Source of the DNA: Acidiphilium sp. PA
Lineage (GTDB): Bacteria > Pseudomonadota > Alphaproteobacteria > Acetobacterales > Acetobacteraceae
Length of the DNA stretch: 64,000 nt
Assembly: GCF_026191915.1 (NCBI RefSeq)
Contig: NZ_JAIMBY010000004.1
Span: 62,001-126,000 of the forward strand
Reading direction: 5' to 3'
The notes beneath the pieces were generated by a model. The model searched no databases, was not told where the DNA came from, and was given only the letters and a program-made list of their open reading frames with translations. Shown here piece by piece: positions 35,389-44,293 of this stretch (positions are counted from its first letter, which is position 1; each line of letters opens with the position of its first letter). Position numbers and translations under genes: made by a program.

Positions 35389-36432
35389 TCAGGGAACCAA
35401 TACAGCACGGCCACGGACTTTGCCGTGGTGCAGGTCGTGCAGCGCAGTATTGGCGTCTTCAAGCCGGTATTCGCGCGTCGCAAGGGTGACTTTGCCCTGG
35501 TCGGCCAGCGCCATCAGTTCGATCAATTCGGGATAGGTGCCCACCAGATTACCGACGATGGTCTTTTCCGAAGTGATCATGTCGATCGTGGGGATATCGA
35601 TCTTACCGCCATACCCCACGATATAGTAAAACCCGGCGTTGCGGGTCATTGCAAGACCTTTTGCAACCGCATCGCCTTCGCCCACGAAGTCGATCACCGC
35701 CTCCGCACCCTTGCCCCGGGTCAGGCGCAGAACCTCGTCCACCTCCGACCCGTCCGCCTTCACCGCAAAATCGGCGCCGCACTCCTGCGCCAGTTTCAGC
35801 GCCATATCCGCCCGATCCACAATAATGATCTGCGCCGCACACAGCGCCCGCAACACCTGGATGCCGATATGACCAAGCCCGCCGGCACCAATCACCACGG
35901 CGAATTCGCCCGGCAGCAGATGCCGCGAAGCCTTCTTCGCCGCACGATACGCCGTCAGCCCCGCGTCGGTGTGCGGCGCGACATCCTTGGGCGACAGGCT
36001 CTCCGGCAGCTTGATGATCGATCGCGCGCCCGTCCGCAAATACTGCGCATAGCCGCCATTGACGTTGATGCCCGGAAACTCGCTCTCATCGGCATGCATG
36101 TCCTCGCCCCGCCGGCACGCCAGACAATGACCCGAGGTGATCAACGGATGACAAATCACCGGGTCGCCCACCTTCAGATGCGTGACCCCCTTGCCCACGG
36201 CCTCGATCCAGCCGGCGTTCTCGTGACCCAGAATATGCGGCAATGCGAGATCAACCTTGCTGCGCCAGATCCCCTCGATCACGTGCAGATCCGTCCGGCA
36301 CACGCCCGCGCCGCCAATCCGCACGATCACATCGTTCGGCCCCCTGATCTCAGGATCGGGCACATCCTCATACGTGACGAACACCGGATTGCTCAGCGCC
36401 TCGTCATAGTCGTGCAGCACGGCTGCTTTCAT
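35389..36432 (-). CDS. Zinc-type NAD(P)-dependent alcohol dehydrogenase
   Basis: A 347-residue medium-chain dehydrogenase. Catalytic zinc ligands are in GVCRTDLHVIEG and GHENAGWIE; the cofactor fold motif is VIGAGGLGHIGIQ. The structural-zinc lobe keeps only two Cys (HCLACRRGEDMHADE): the third, usually after DMH, is Ala. It probably oxidises a secondary or short-chain alcohol. Its start at 36432 lies about 27 bases beyond the predicted transcription start of a sigma-54 promoter. Confidence 0.88.
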   Translation of the reverse strand: MKAAVLHDYDEALSNPVFVTYEDVPDPEIRGPNDVIVRIGGAGVCRTDLHVIEGIWRSKVDLALPHILGHENAGWIEAVGKGVTHLKVGDPVICHPLITSGHCLACRRGEDMHADESEFPGINVNGGYAQYLRTGARSIIKLPESLSPKDVAPHTDAGLTAYRAAKKASRHLLPGEFAVVIGAGGLGHIGIQVLRALCAAQIIIVDRADMALKLAQECGADFAVKADGSEVDEVLRLTRGKGAEAVIDFVGEGDAVAKGLAMTRNAGFYYIVGYGGKIDIPTIDMITSEKTIVGNLVGTYPELIELMALADQGKVTLATREYRLEDANTALHDLHHGKVRGRAVLVP

Positions 36433-36469
36433 TGTCGTTTCCCCGTTTGGTCGGTCCGCCTGCAAGCCT

Positions 36470-36485
36470 TGCATCCTTCGTGCCA
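36470..36485 (-). promoter_or_regulatory. Sigma-54 promoter of the adh-amidohydrolase-DUF59 operon
   Basis: On the minus strand TGGCACG-AAGG-ATGCA, with GG and GC 12 bases apart, fits the -24/-12 consensus. It lies 38 bases before the adh ATG. The activator gene is not in the window. Confidence 0.85.
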
Positions 36486-36561
36486 AACCGCCCGCGCCGG
36501 CAAATCCAGCGCTGCCCCGCCACACGACCCGTCCAGCCTGTTCCACTTCGCAACACCCACC

Positions 36562-36577
36562 CGCAACACCTGTTGCG
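36562..36577. promoter_or_regulatory. Palindrome upstream of the sigma-54 promoter, candidate enhancer site
   Basis: CGCAACA-CC-TGTTGCG has 7-bp arms and a 2-bp centre. A further GCAACAC half-site lies at 36550-36556. It is about 100-115 bp upstream of the inferred transcription start, a normal distance for an enhancer-binding activator of the AcoR/MimR type (inference). Confidence 0.6.
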
Positions 36578-36682
36578 TTGCGGGTCGCCAGGGCATCGCC
36601 GACGGTGTCAGCGTGGTGAGGAAACAGCCAGCGCCCATGCCCGGCGGATGGTCCGCATACCTCCCGCCATCCCGGCCCCAGC

Positions 36683-36718
36683 CAAAAAAAAGGCGCGGAC
36701 CCAACGGCCCGCGCCTTT
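36683..36718 (-). terminator. Intrinsic terminator of the puf operon
   Basis: On the minus strand, stem AAAGGCGCGG / CCGCGCCTTT with a 10-base loop is followed by a run of T. It lies 21 bases after the pufC stop. The spacer 36433-36738 also holds the sigma-54 promoter and palindrome of the adh operon; no gene was seen there. Confidence 0.85.
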
Positions 36719-36738
36719 CCGACACCATGCGGTGAGCG

Positions 36739-37908
36739 TTATTTGCCCGTTTGCCCTGCTGGAGCCGGTGCAGGGGTCGCGCTGGCCGGCGCTGCTGCGG
36801 CCGGTGCGTTGGTCATGGTGATCATGGCGGGATTGGCCTCGCCGCTGGCGGCCGCCGACGTCGGCGAGGCATCGGCCAACGTGGCCGGACCTTGCAGGTA
36901 GGGGAAGGCTTTGGCCATGGGCGCGCCGTAGAGTGGCTTGGACACGCCCTGGTGACAGGTGGAACAATCGATTTTGGCGACATCGCCTGACGGGCCGAGC
37001 AAGTCATGGGCGAAGGTACCGGTCAGCGGCACCATGTAGTTGTTGTTCAGTGCGCGCACCATGTGCAGCCCGTAATAGGCGGTCACACGCTTCGGCGTGC
37101 TTTCCGACCACGAACCGAAATTGCGCGATTCATGGCAGAATTCGCAATTGACCCCGAGCGAGGTCGCGAAATTCATCATCAACGCGTAGGTCCAGTTGGT
37201 CTGCTGGATCGACATGCGATTGCCATCCGGCAGGGCGGTAGTGCCGGCGGTGTTGATCATGGCATTCACGCCGCCCTTGGGCTTGCCGACCAGAAAGGGC
37301 GTGAACGGATCATAGGGCAGCGCCGAGCCATCGGCCGCGAGCGAGGGGCGCGCCTCGCCGGTTTCGGTCGCCATCAGCCCGGTCGCATGCGGCGGCTCGA
37401 CCGCCTTGAACCAGACATATTGCGGGTTGTTGTTGCCGCGATGGCAGGTATAGCACGTCACGCCGACGTTCTTGACATGCGATTTCCAGACAGCGTTGGT
37501 ATAGATCGTCATCTGGATCATGCGGCGGGCGACGCGCTTGGTATATTTCGCATCGGAGGCGAAATTGCCGCTCACATGGCAGTACCCGCAGCCCTGTTTC
37601 GGGGCGACCCATTGCGTCATCGACACCATGATGCGGGCAAAAGCGCCGGCGGGCACGTTTTTCAGCACCTGCACGTTCTTATAGATGCTGCCGGCCGGCG
37701 GACCGGCATTGTTCTGCGGCAGGACGGCCGGCGCCTGATTGAGGGCGAAGGCGGCCGCCGTCGCGGCCGGGCTCGAGATCAACTGAATGCCGGTTCCCCG
37801 GTATCCATCCTGTTCGACATGAACCGGTGGGCGTTGCAGCGTCAGCACCGCGACGGTTGCGAGCGCCAGGCCGCCAATCAGGGCGACGAGCGGGATTGTC
37901 ACTCTCAT
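36739..37908 (-). CDS. pufC: Reaction-centre tetraheme cytochrome c subunit PufC
   Basis: 389 residues with four CxxCH heme sites at residues 107-111 (CGYCH), 152-156 (CYTCH), 255-259 (CEFCH) and 315-319 (CSTCH), so the protein donates electrons to the photo-oxidised special pair. An N-terminal membrane helix ([16 protein letters not shown]) without a lipobox suggests a membrane-anchored, non-lipoprotein form. An Ala/Pro-rich tail of about 45 residues follows the last heme domain. It overlaps pufM by 4 bases and is followed by a terminator. Confidence 0.95.
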   Translation of the reverse strand: MRVTIPLVALIGGLALATVAVLTLQRPPVHVEQDGYRGTGIQLISSPAATAAAFALNQAPAVLPQNNAGPPAGSIYKNVQVLKNVPAGAFARIMVSMTQWVAPKQGCGYCHVSGNFASDAKYTKRVARRMIQMTIYTNAVWKSHVKNVGVTCYTCHRGNNNPQYVWFKAVEPPHATGLMATETGEARPSLAADGSALPYDPFTPFLVGKPKGGVNAMINTAGTTALPDGNRMSIQQTNWTYALMMNFATSLGVNCEFCHESRNFGSWSESTPKRVTAYYGLHMVRALNNNYMVPLTGTFAHDLLGPSGDVAKIDCSTCHQGVSKPLYGAPMAKAFPYLQGPATLADASPTSAAASGEANPAMITMTNAPAAAAPASATPAPAPAGQTGK

Positions 37909-38885
37909 TGTTGCGCTCCCGTGCCCGAGGTGATCGGATTGGCGACATGGCCGTAAATATGCGGATAGGGCGGGGCGACGTGATGCTTCACGGCCCAGAG
38001 GAACCAGTTGTCGACCACGGTGCCGGTCAGCAGAATACCGATACCGCCGGTCAGCGTGGTCAGCACCGCAAACCACCAGGCCCAGCGATGGATCGATTCC
38101 ATCGTGGCGTTGAACCCCATCGTCCAGCGCCAGAACAGAGCGGCGCGTTCAGCGGCGGTACCGCGATCGACCGTCTGCTCCACCTCGCGTTCACCGCCGA
38201 ACCGGCTCACCGCCAGAATGGTGGCTCCGTGCATGGCGAACAGCAGCACCGAGCCGTACAGAAACACGATCGAGAGCATGTGAAACGGGTCGTAATACAG
38301 ATTACCGTAGCGCAGGGAGAACGAAACCGTCCAGTCCAGATGCGGAAAGATGCCGAACGGCGGCGCCTCGCCCCAGCTGCCCATCAGCAGCGGGCGGATG
38401 AAACCGAGCACCAGATAGAGCCAGATCGCCGAGGCGAACGCCCAGGCGGTATGCGTGCCGATGCCAAGCTGGCGCGAGCGGCGATAGATGCGCGCCCACC
38501 ACAGAATGAGCGAGGTGGTCAGGAAAAACCCGGCCATCAGCCACCAGCCGCCATGCTGCAGCGGCGGCAGGCGCAACCCGTCGGAAGGGGCGGGCGGTTC
38601 GAGCGCAAGCCACGGCAGATCGCGCACGAAGCGGATCGGGTTCCAGTTCACCGAGGCCCACATGTTGAGGCCGATGATTTCGAACGCGATGACGAAGGAG
38701 ACGATCGAAGCGACGCCCAGCGTGCCGAGATAAATCGGTCCGACCTGGGCGTTGCCGAGCTGGCCCAGGAAGTAGCTAAAGAACGGCTTGCCCTGCCGGC
38801 CCCAGATACCGCTGGGGGCGGGTACGCCATCGTGCAGGGGGCCGCGGATCTGCACCCGGGTGAAGATATTCTGGTATTCGGGCAT
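37905..38885 (-). CDS. pufM: Photosynthetic reaction centre subunit M
   Basis: 326 residues with five membrane helices. Family signatures include FPHLDW (bacteriochlorophyll/accessory His), [14 protein letters not shown] (special-pair His), [21 protein letters not shown] and [18 protein letters not shown], which supply iron ligands and the quinone pocket. Regions and spacing match M subunits of purple bacteria. It lies between pufL (55-base gap) and pufC (4-base overlap). Confidence 0.97.
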   Translation of the reverse strand: MPEYQNIFTRVQIRGPLHDGVPAPSGIWGRQGKPFFSYFLGQLGNAQVGPIYLGTLGVASIVSFVIAFEIIGLNMWASVNWNPIRFVRDLPWLALEPPAPSDGLRLPPLQHGGWWLMAGFFLTTSLILWWARIYRRSRQLGIGTHTAWAFASAIWLYLVLGFIRPLLMGSWGEAPPFGIFPHLDWTVSFSLRYGNLYYDPFHMLSIVFLYGSVLLFAMHGATILAVSRFGGEREVEQTVDRGTAAERAALFWRWTMGFNATMESIHRWAWWFAVLTTLTGGIGILLTGTVVDNWFLWAVKHHVAPPYPHIYGHVANPITSGTGAQQ

Positions 38886-38940
38886 TACAGCCTCCCTGCT
38901 GACGGGATGTTATTGGATGACGGCGTTCTCATGACGGACC

Positions 38941-39777
38941 TCAGTGCCCACCGAATTGCCAGATCGGCAGATGCAGCCACCAACCCCACCAGGCGGGCCA
39001 GCCCTGGGTCCAGAACGGGCCGGAGATCAGGATGCAGGCGGCGCTGGCAAAACCGGCGCCAAGAGCGAGGAACAGGCCGAGGCGGTGGATGCCCAGCGTA
39101 CCGATCGAGTAGCCGATGAAGTCGCGGAAGAACGTGTCTTCGTGTTCGGTGAATTTGACCACTTCGCCATTGGCCGGATTGATCGCGGCGAGCACCAGCG
39201 AGCCGTGCAGGGCGAGGGCGAAGGTGGTGGTGAAGAACAGGGTCACCGCGACCATATGCATCGGATTGTATTCGAAGTTGATATAACTATAGCCGGTGTT
39301 CGACACCCAATCGAGATGGGACATGATGCCATACGGGAAGCCGACACCCCAGGCGCCCATCAGGAGCGGGCGGATGACTTCGAGGGTCACATAGGCAAAG
39401 ATCGCGACACTGAACGCGGCGGGCACGTGCAGGCCGATGCCGAGTTTGCGCGATATTTCGACCTCGCGCAGCGCCCAGGAACCGAACGACCCGACGGCGC
39501 AGATGGTGATGATCTGCCAGAGGCCGCCATGGGCAAGCGGCGCGAAGCCGAGCCCGTAGGAAAGGTTGGGCGGGGCGATGTTGATCTGCCAGATATTCCA
39601 GGTGGGGCCGATTGCGGCACCCCAGATGATCAGGGCGGTCCCGAGCAGGGTGAAGAATCCGCCGATGACACCGAAGAAACCGACGTAGAACGGCCCTACC
39701 CAGAAATCGAACAGATCGCCGCCGAGCAGTGTGCCGCCGCGGACGCGGTATTTTCTTTCAAAACTGAGCATTGCCAT
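38941..39777 (-). CDS. pufL: Photosynthetic reaction centre subunit L (Glu at L168)
   Basis: 278 residues with five membrane helices. SHLDW (H154; L153) and NPMHM (H174; L173, special-pair ligand) are present, plus [10 protein letters not shown] and the quinone/iron region [22 protein letters not shown]. At residue 169 (L168 in Rhodobacter numbering without Met) the sequence reads INFEYNP, so Glu replaces the His found in nearly all purple bacteria. The same change is reported for Acidiphilium rubrum, whose pigment is Zn-bacteriochlorophyll a. Confidence 0.97.
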   Translation of the reverse strand: MAMLSFERKYRVRGGTLLGGDLFDFWVGPFYVGFFGVIGGFFTLLGTALIIWGAAIGPTWNIWQINIAPPNLSYGLGFAPLAHGGLWQIITICAVGSFGSWALREVEISRKLGIGLHVPAAFSVAIFAYVTLEVIRPLLMGAWGVGFPYGIMSHLDWVSNTGYSYINFEYNPMHMVAVTLFFTTTFALALHGSLVLAAINPANGEVVKFTEHEDTFFRDFIGYSIGTLGIHRLGLFLALGAGFASAACILISGPFWTQGWPAWWGWWLHLPIWQFGGH

Positions 39778-39814
39778 CGGGCTGTTCCTTGTCGCTCTCG
39801 AACTCGCAGTTGGG

Positions 39815-39871
39815 GGCCCTTCCCCCGGTGCCGCCCGATCGTCTGGCGATCACCGGAGTTGGCGAAGGGCC
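39815..39871 (-). promoter_or_regulatory. Nested intercistronic hairpin between pufA and pufL
   Basis: Three stems nest: GGCCCTTC (39815-39822) with GAAGGGCC (39864-39871); CCGGTG (39825-39830) with CACCGG (39851-39856); and ATCG (39838-39841) with CGAT (39847-39850). In Rhodobacter a hairpin at this position protects the pufBA mRNA 3' end and raises antenna over reaction-centre expression; the same role is inferred here. Confidence 0.75.
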
Positions 39872-39880
39872 GTCGCCCCG

Positions 39881-40060
39881 TTACTTGTTTGCTGGCATCG
39901 ACGATTGCTGTTGCATCGTCACCGCCGGTGCTCCGCCAAGCCAGTCGAACCGTGGCGTGCTGAGCAGAATGAAGTGAATCAGGATGGCCAACGCAAACAG
40001 GAAGACCCCGAGTGCGGTGAGAACCCTGCGCGGATCGAATAGAAGCCACATGCGCCACAT
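39881..40060 (-). CDS. pufA: Light-harvesting 1 alpha polypeptide PufA
   Basis: A 59-residue single-helix antenna polypeptide. It starts [20 protein letters not shown] and continues through [20 protein letters not shown], with His29 as bacteriochlorophyll ligand and Trp40 after it. A GGGAGGA ribosome-binding site precedes the ATG by 5-6 bases. It lies 13 bases after pufB and just before the intercistronic hairpin. The short length explains why it is easily missed in automated calls. Confidence 0.95.
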   Translation of the reverse strand: MWRMWLLFDPRRVLTALGVFLFALAILIHFILLSTPRFDWLGGAPAVTMQQQSSMPANK

Positions 40061-40073
40061 GGTCTGTCCTCCC

Positions 40074-40310
40074 TCAACCGATATGCGAGGTGAGCATTTT
40101 CACCCCGATGTGCGCGTTGGTAAGGAACCCGGTGACATAGCCATGCGGACCCGGGATCCACGGGCGCCACTGCCATACCAGGAAGTGGGCGATCACAGCG
40201 ATGATGACGAAGCCGATAAAACTCATCACGAAGATGGAGTGAAACTCCTTCGCTTCGCGCTCGGTCAGACCCGATAGCGAGCCCTCCCGATCTTGTGTGG
40301 TCATGGACAT
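40074..40310 (-). CDS. pufB: Light-harvesting 1 beta polypeptide PufB with C-terminal extension
   Basis: 78 residues. The LH1-beta core [20 protein letters not shown] (H24) and [16 protein letters not shown] (H42, bacteriochlorophyll ligand) is typical. About 27 residues beyond the RPW end ([20 protein letters not shown]...) form an unusual extension. The ATG at 40310 follows GAGGAT by 9 bases; an internal ATG two codons later is also possible. First of the puf structural genes. Confidence 0.93.
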   Translation of the reverse strand: MSMTTQDREGSLSGLTEREAKEFHSIFVMSFIGFVIIAVIAHFLVWQWRPWIPGPHGYVTGFLTNAHIGVKMLTSHIG

Positions 40311-40458
40311 GATAGAGATATCCTCGATATGGACTGGCACGTTGCCGGGTCAGACCAGTTCCGCGCGGACCCCGCGCGGGGGGACGGCCGCAGCCCATGG
40401 GACTGCGGACGATGGGGTAGCCCGGCCGGAACGGCGGGCGTGTGATGGCGCGCGGGGC
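40311..40458. other. bchZ-pufB spacer
   Basis: 148 GC-rich bases with a self-complementary CCCCGCGCGGGG segment near 40374-40385. No PpsR box and no pufQ gene were found here. Confidence 0.4.
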
Positions 40459-41895
40459 TCATGCAAGCTCCCTCTCGCGCAAGGCGATGGCGACATGGGC
40501 TTCGGTCACGCGCGAGGATCCCTCATGCTGCGCGCAGCGCTCGGCACGATCGCGCAGGCGCTTGGCCGCCGAAATCCGGATCAGATAAGGCTCATCCGCC
40601 AGATGACGATCGAGTGCCGCCAGCGCGCCGGCATCCCACAGATCGGCGGTGTCAGCTTTGGCCGGCGTCGCATCGATCTTGTCGAGATCGGTGCCGAGCG
40701 GCAAAATGGTGAACAGCGCATCGAACAGGGCGTTGCAGTATTCCTGAACGACGTAGGTCGCCCCCGCATATCCCATGAACGGCGTGCCGGTGGCGCGCCG
40801 GATGATCGCACCCGGAAACGAGGCGGGAATGTACATCGAACGGCCCCCGCGCTCGGCGGCATACATCCGCTCATTGAACGAACCGAACAGCACCAGCGGC
40901 GGCGTCTTGGCAATCGCCGCGCGCACCGCATCGTTGTCGGGTTTCACGCCGGGTTTGCGCGCGAAGGAAAACGTGCAGGGTATGCCCAGATCATCCTCGA
41001 GCAGTCGCTTCAGCCCGCGGGTGTAGGTTTCGGTCGCGACCACCGCGAAACTCGCGGTCGCGAAAAAATCCTGCGTCACACTGCGCCACAGATCCCAGAT
41101 CGGCTTGATCGTGGTCTCCTTCTCGCGCGCGATGAACGGTTCGGGATCGAGTCCGGTGAGTTCGCCAAGCTTGCGCAAGAAATTGGTGGTGGCGTGAATG
41201 CCGAACGGCGCCATCAGATACGGCTTGCCGAGTTCCTCGCATAATTTGCGGCCGAATTCGCGATACAGGCAGATATTGACGCTGGCATCGGCAAGTCTCG
41301 GCGTATCCTTCAAATGCGACCCGAGCGGGAAGGACAGATTGACCTCACAGCCGATCCCCTCGACCAGGCGCCGCACCTCCGCCAGATCGGACGGCATGTT
41401 GAACGTGCCGTAGATCGCCCCGATGATATTCACGCGCGGCTTTTCGGCCTTCACTTCCGGCCGCTTGGCCTTGACGTTGCCGAATTCGCTATGCAGCCAG
41501 ACCAGCGCGCGATCGGCACTCTGCCACTGATCCTCATCGATCGTGCGCGGCAGAAACCGGCGCAGGTTCGAACCCTCCGGTGTCACGCCACCGCCGATCA
41601 TCTCGGCAATACTGCCGGTCACCACGACGGCCGGAATTTTCTGGTCCCCGATCGCGGCGGCGCGTTTCATCGGCCCTTCGGTGCCGGTCATCGAGAGCGA
41701 GTCTTCATCGAGCCCGGTCACGACGATCGGCAATTCATGCGGCGGCAGCGCGTCGGTGTAATGCAGCACGGCGGTCACCGGCAGGTTCTCGCAACCCACC
41801 GGCCCGTCGATTACCACGCGCAATCCCTTGATCGCCGAAAATACGTAAACCGCACCCCAGTAGCCGCCCGCCCGGTCGTGGTCCTGCACCAGCAT
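40459..41895 (-). CDS. bchZ: Chlorophyllide a reductase subunit Z
   Basis: A 478-residue nitrogenase-like catalytic subunit (BchN/BchB-type fold). With BchY it forms the heterotetramer that reduces the C7=C8 bond of chlorophyllide a, with electrons from BchX. Family marks include [32 protein letters not shown]-like [12 protein letters not shown], and [24 protein letters not shown]. It starts one base before the bchY stop ends (TGATG) and is the last bch gene before puf. Confidence 0.95.
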   Translation of the reverse strand: MLVQDHDRAGGYWGAVYVFSAIKGLRVVIDGPVGCENLPVTAVLHYTDALPPHELPIVVTGLDEDSLSMTGTEGPMKRAAAIGDQKIPAVVVTGSIAEMIGGGVTPEGSNLRRFLPRTIDEDQWQSADRALVWLHSEFGNVKAKRPEVKAEKPRVNIIGAIYGTFNMPSDLAEVRRLVEGIGCEVNLSFPLGSHLKDTPRLADASVNICLYREFGRKLCEELGKPYLMAPFGIHATTNFLRKLGELTGLDPEPFIAREKETTIKPIWDLWRSVTQDFFATASFAVVATETYTRGLKRLLEDDLGIPCTFSFARKPGVKPDNDAVRAAIAKTPPLVLFGSFNERMYAAERGGRSMYIPASFPGAIIRRATGTPFMGYAGATYVVQEYCNALFDALFTILPLGTDLDKIDATPAKADTADLWDAGALAALDRHLADEPYLIRISAAKRLRDRAERCAQHEGSSRVTEAHVAIALRERELA

Positions 41896-43322
41896 CAGAC
41901 GACCTCCGCCTTGGCGGGTTTCATCGAACCCGGTGCTTCGAAAAACCCGACCATGCGGCTGAACCGTTCACGGCCCTTGCATTGCGTGGCGATAATGCCC
42001 GGCAAAGCCGCAGCGCCCGCGGTGCCGAACACCGGCCGCGCCGAGACCATGTTGGTGAAATACACCGCCGGCGTGCCCTGCTCCTTCGCCGCCTGCACCA
42101 GCGGCGTGGTGCCGATCGCCAGATCCGGCTTCACGTCGCGCATCGCAGCAATATCCTGTTCCAGCGAGGCGCGGTATTGCACATGCGTGCCCTGCGCTTC
42201 GAGCCAGACGCGATCAGGCTCGCTCCATTCCGTGCGCGGCAGCGCCGTGCCGACGTAAGGCACCGTCGCGCCGGCCTCGATCAGCAGGCGCGCCACCAGC
42301 AACTCCGAACCTTCGTAGCCGGACACGATCAGGCGCGCGGTCGTCGGGTTCGCCGCCATCACGGCGCGGATCGGCGCGAGCGCCTGCGCCTTGGCGATAT
42401 CGATGGTCTTGGCACTGATATTCGCCGCCTTGCCGATCGCATCGAGCCAGTCGGCGGTGGCGGATTCGCCCACCGGTGCCGAGCCGACGATGGCCCTGCC
42501 GGCTGCGGCGAATTCGCGGATGCTCGCGGTATAGAACGGGTGCACCGCGGCCGCGATGCTGCAGTCGAGCGCGCCGTACAGATCACGCCATTCGCGCGCC
42601 GGAATCTGCGGCCCGATCGCCAGGCCCATCGGCGCCAGCATCGCCGCAACGCCGGGAGGATCGGCCGGAAACAACTCACCGATCAGCGTCACCCGCTGCC
42701 CGTCGGCGAGTTTGGTGCGCGGGTTGGCCACGGCCCCGGCCTCGGCCTCGGTGCGGGCGTAGCGCAGCATCGCGCCGGCCAGCACATCCTTCGCCTCGGC
42801 ATGGGTCGGCACACCGAACCCCGGCACATCGATGCCGATGATGCGCACGCCATCGATCTCTTTGGGCAGCAAATCGAGCGGCACACCCGAAGCGGTCGGT
42901 ACGCAGAGATTGATGATCACGACCGCATCATAGTCCGCCGGCCGCGCGGTCTCGCGCACCGCCTTGCGGATGTCCTCGAACAATTGCCCGGTCACCAGCG
43001 TTTCGGAATCGAACGGCACATACCCCACGCTGCGGCGCGCGCCGTAGAAATGCGAAGTGAAGGTCAACCCATAAACGCAGCAGGCCGAGCCTGAGAGAAT
43101 CGTCGCCACTCGACGCATCCGCAGCCCGACCCGCAGGCTGCCGAACGCCGGACACATCGATTGCGGCTGATCATGCGGCCCCTTGGGATAATCGGCGGCA
43201 AGCCGGTCCAGCATCGCCGATTTCCCGGCAGCCCGGGCGGCGTCCTGCATGGTCTCGGCACCGCCGTGGCAGCCGCTCGCGGCTGGGCTGGCCGGCATGG
43301 TTGCTCCGTCGGGCGGGCTCAT
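41895..43322 (-). CDS. bchY: Chlorophyllide a reductase subunit Y
   Basis: 475 residues. The nitrogenase alpha-like subunit carries the Cys ligands in [36 protein letters not shown] and [15 protein letters not shown]. Together with BchZ it holds the bridging 4Fe-4S cluster and the pigment site. Two bases separate it from bchX upstream. Confidence 0.95.
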   Translation of the reverse strand: MSPPDGATMPASPAASGCHGGAETMQDAARAAGKSAMLDRLAADYPKGPHDQPQSMCPAFGSLRVGLRMRRVATILSGSACCVYGLTFTSHFYGARRSVGYVPFDSETLVTGQLFEDIRKAVRETARPADYDAVVIINLCVPTASGVPLDLLPKEIDGVRIIGIDVPGFGVPTHAEAKDVLAGAMLRYARTEAEAGAVANPRTKLADGQRVTLIGELFPADPPGVAAMLAPMGLAIGPQIPAREWRDLYGALDCSIAAAVHPFYTASIREFAAAGRAIVGSAPVGESATADWLDAIGKAANISAKTIDIAKAQALAPIRAVMAANPTTARLIVSGYEGSELLVARLLIEAGATVPYVGTALPRTEWSEPDRVWLEAQGTHVQYRASLEQDIAAMRDVKPDLAIGTTPLVQAAKEQGTPAVYFTNMVSARPVFGTAGAAALPGIIATQCKGRERFSRMVGFFEAPGSMKPAKAEVV

Positions 43323-43324
43323 GC

Positions 43325-44293
43325 TCAGGCGCCCTCGTAGACGATTTCAAGCGAGGGTTTGTTCAACACGGTCGAGCCGCACATATCCTCGAGGCTGGCG
43401 GGGTCGAGCGTCACGCCGCGGCCGACCGCATCGCCCTTGAACAGGCCGAGCAGGGCATCATGGCTCAACGGCTTCGGGCGGATCGGCGGCGCCTCGGCCA
43501 CCTGCACGCCGAGCGCCTCGAACAGCGGCGCCCACTGACCACCCCGCTGGCCGACGATTTCATAATTGGCCGATTTGCGCCGGATGTCCTCATCGGCCGG
43601 GATCGCGGCGAGCACCGGAATACCGACCGCCTCGGCAAACGCCTGCGCCTCGCCCGTGCCATCGTCCTTGTTGATCACCAGGCCGGCCACACCGACATTA
43701 CCCCCCAGATTCCGGAAGTAATCGACCGCCGAACAAACATTGTTGGCAACATAGAGCGATTGCAGGTCGTTCGAGCCGACCACGATGACTTTCTGGCACA
43801 GATCGCGCGCGATCGGCAGACCGAACCCGCCGCACACCACATCGCCCAGGAAATCGAGCAGCACGTAATCGAAATCCCATTGATGAAAGCCGAGCTTGTC
43901 GAGCAGTTCGAACCCGTGAATGATGCCCCGTCCGCCGCAGCCACGGCCAACCTCCGGACCGCCCAGTTCCATCGCGAACACACCATCGCGCTTGAAACAC
44001 ACATCGCCGATCAGCACGGGCTCACCCGCCGCCTTCTTGCGCGACGAGGTTTCAATAATGGTCGGGCAGGACCGCCCGCCGAACAGCAGCGAGGTGGTGT
44101 CGCTCTTCGGATCGCACCCGATCAGCAGCACCCGCTTGCCAAGTTGCGACATCATGTATGAAAGATTGGCAAGCGTGAAACTCTTGCCGATGCCGCCCTT
44201 GCCATAGATCGCAATGATCTGCGTTTTCTTGGGCGACGCCACGCTGGCGCCCACCTCGATATCGGGGGCGATCCGGCCGGTGGTTGCATTCAT
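43325..44293 (-). CDS. bchX: Chlorophyllide a reductase iron protein BchX
   Basis: 322 residues related to NifH/BchL. The Walker A is IYGKGGIGKSFTLANLSYMM. The bridging 4Fe-4S Cys are in RGCGGRGI and LGDVVCGGFGLPI. It delivers electrons to BchYZ with ATP hydrolysis. ATGAATG overlap with the bchC stop indicates coupled translation; an in-frame ATG 36 bases upstream is less likely. Confidence 0.96.
   Translation of the reverse strand: MNATTGRIAPDIEVGASVASPKKTQIIAIYGKGGIGKSFTLANLSYMMSQLGKRVLLIGCDPKSDTTSLLFGGRSCPTIIETSSRKKAAGEPVLIGDVCFKRDGVFAMELGGPEVGRGCGGRGIIHGFELLDKLGFHQWDFDYVLLDFLGDVVCGGFGLPIARDLCQKVIVVGSNDLQSLYVANNVCSAVDYFRNLGGNVGVAGLVINKDDGTGEAQAFAEAVGIPVLAAIPADEDIRRKSANYEIVGQRGGQWAPLFEALGVQVAEAPPIRPKPLSHDALLGLFKGDAVGRGVTLDPASLEDMCGSTVLNKPSLEIVYEGA

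Noticed and set aside
40311-40458. Search for pufQ, pufX and a puf PpsR box
   Set aside because: No frame with PufQ- or PufX-like membrane helix and no TGT-N12-ACA motif was found upstream of pufB or after pufM.
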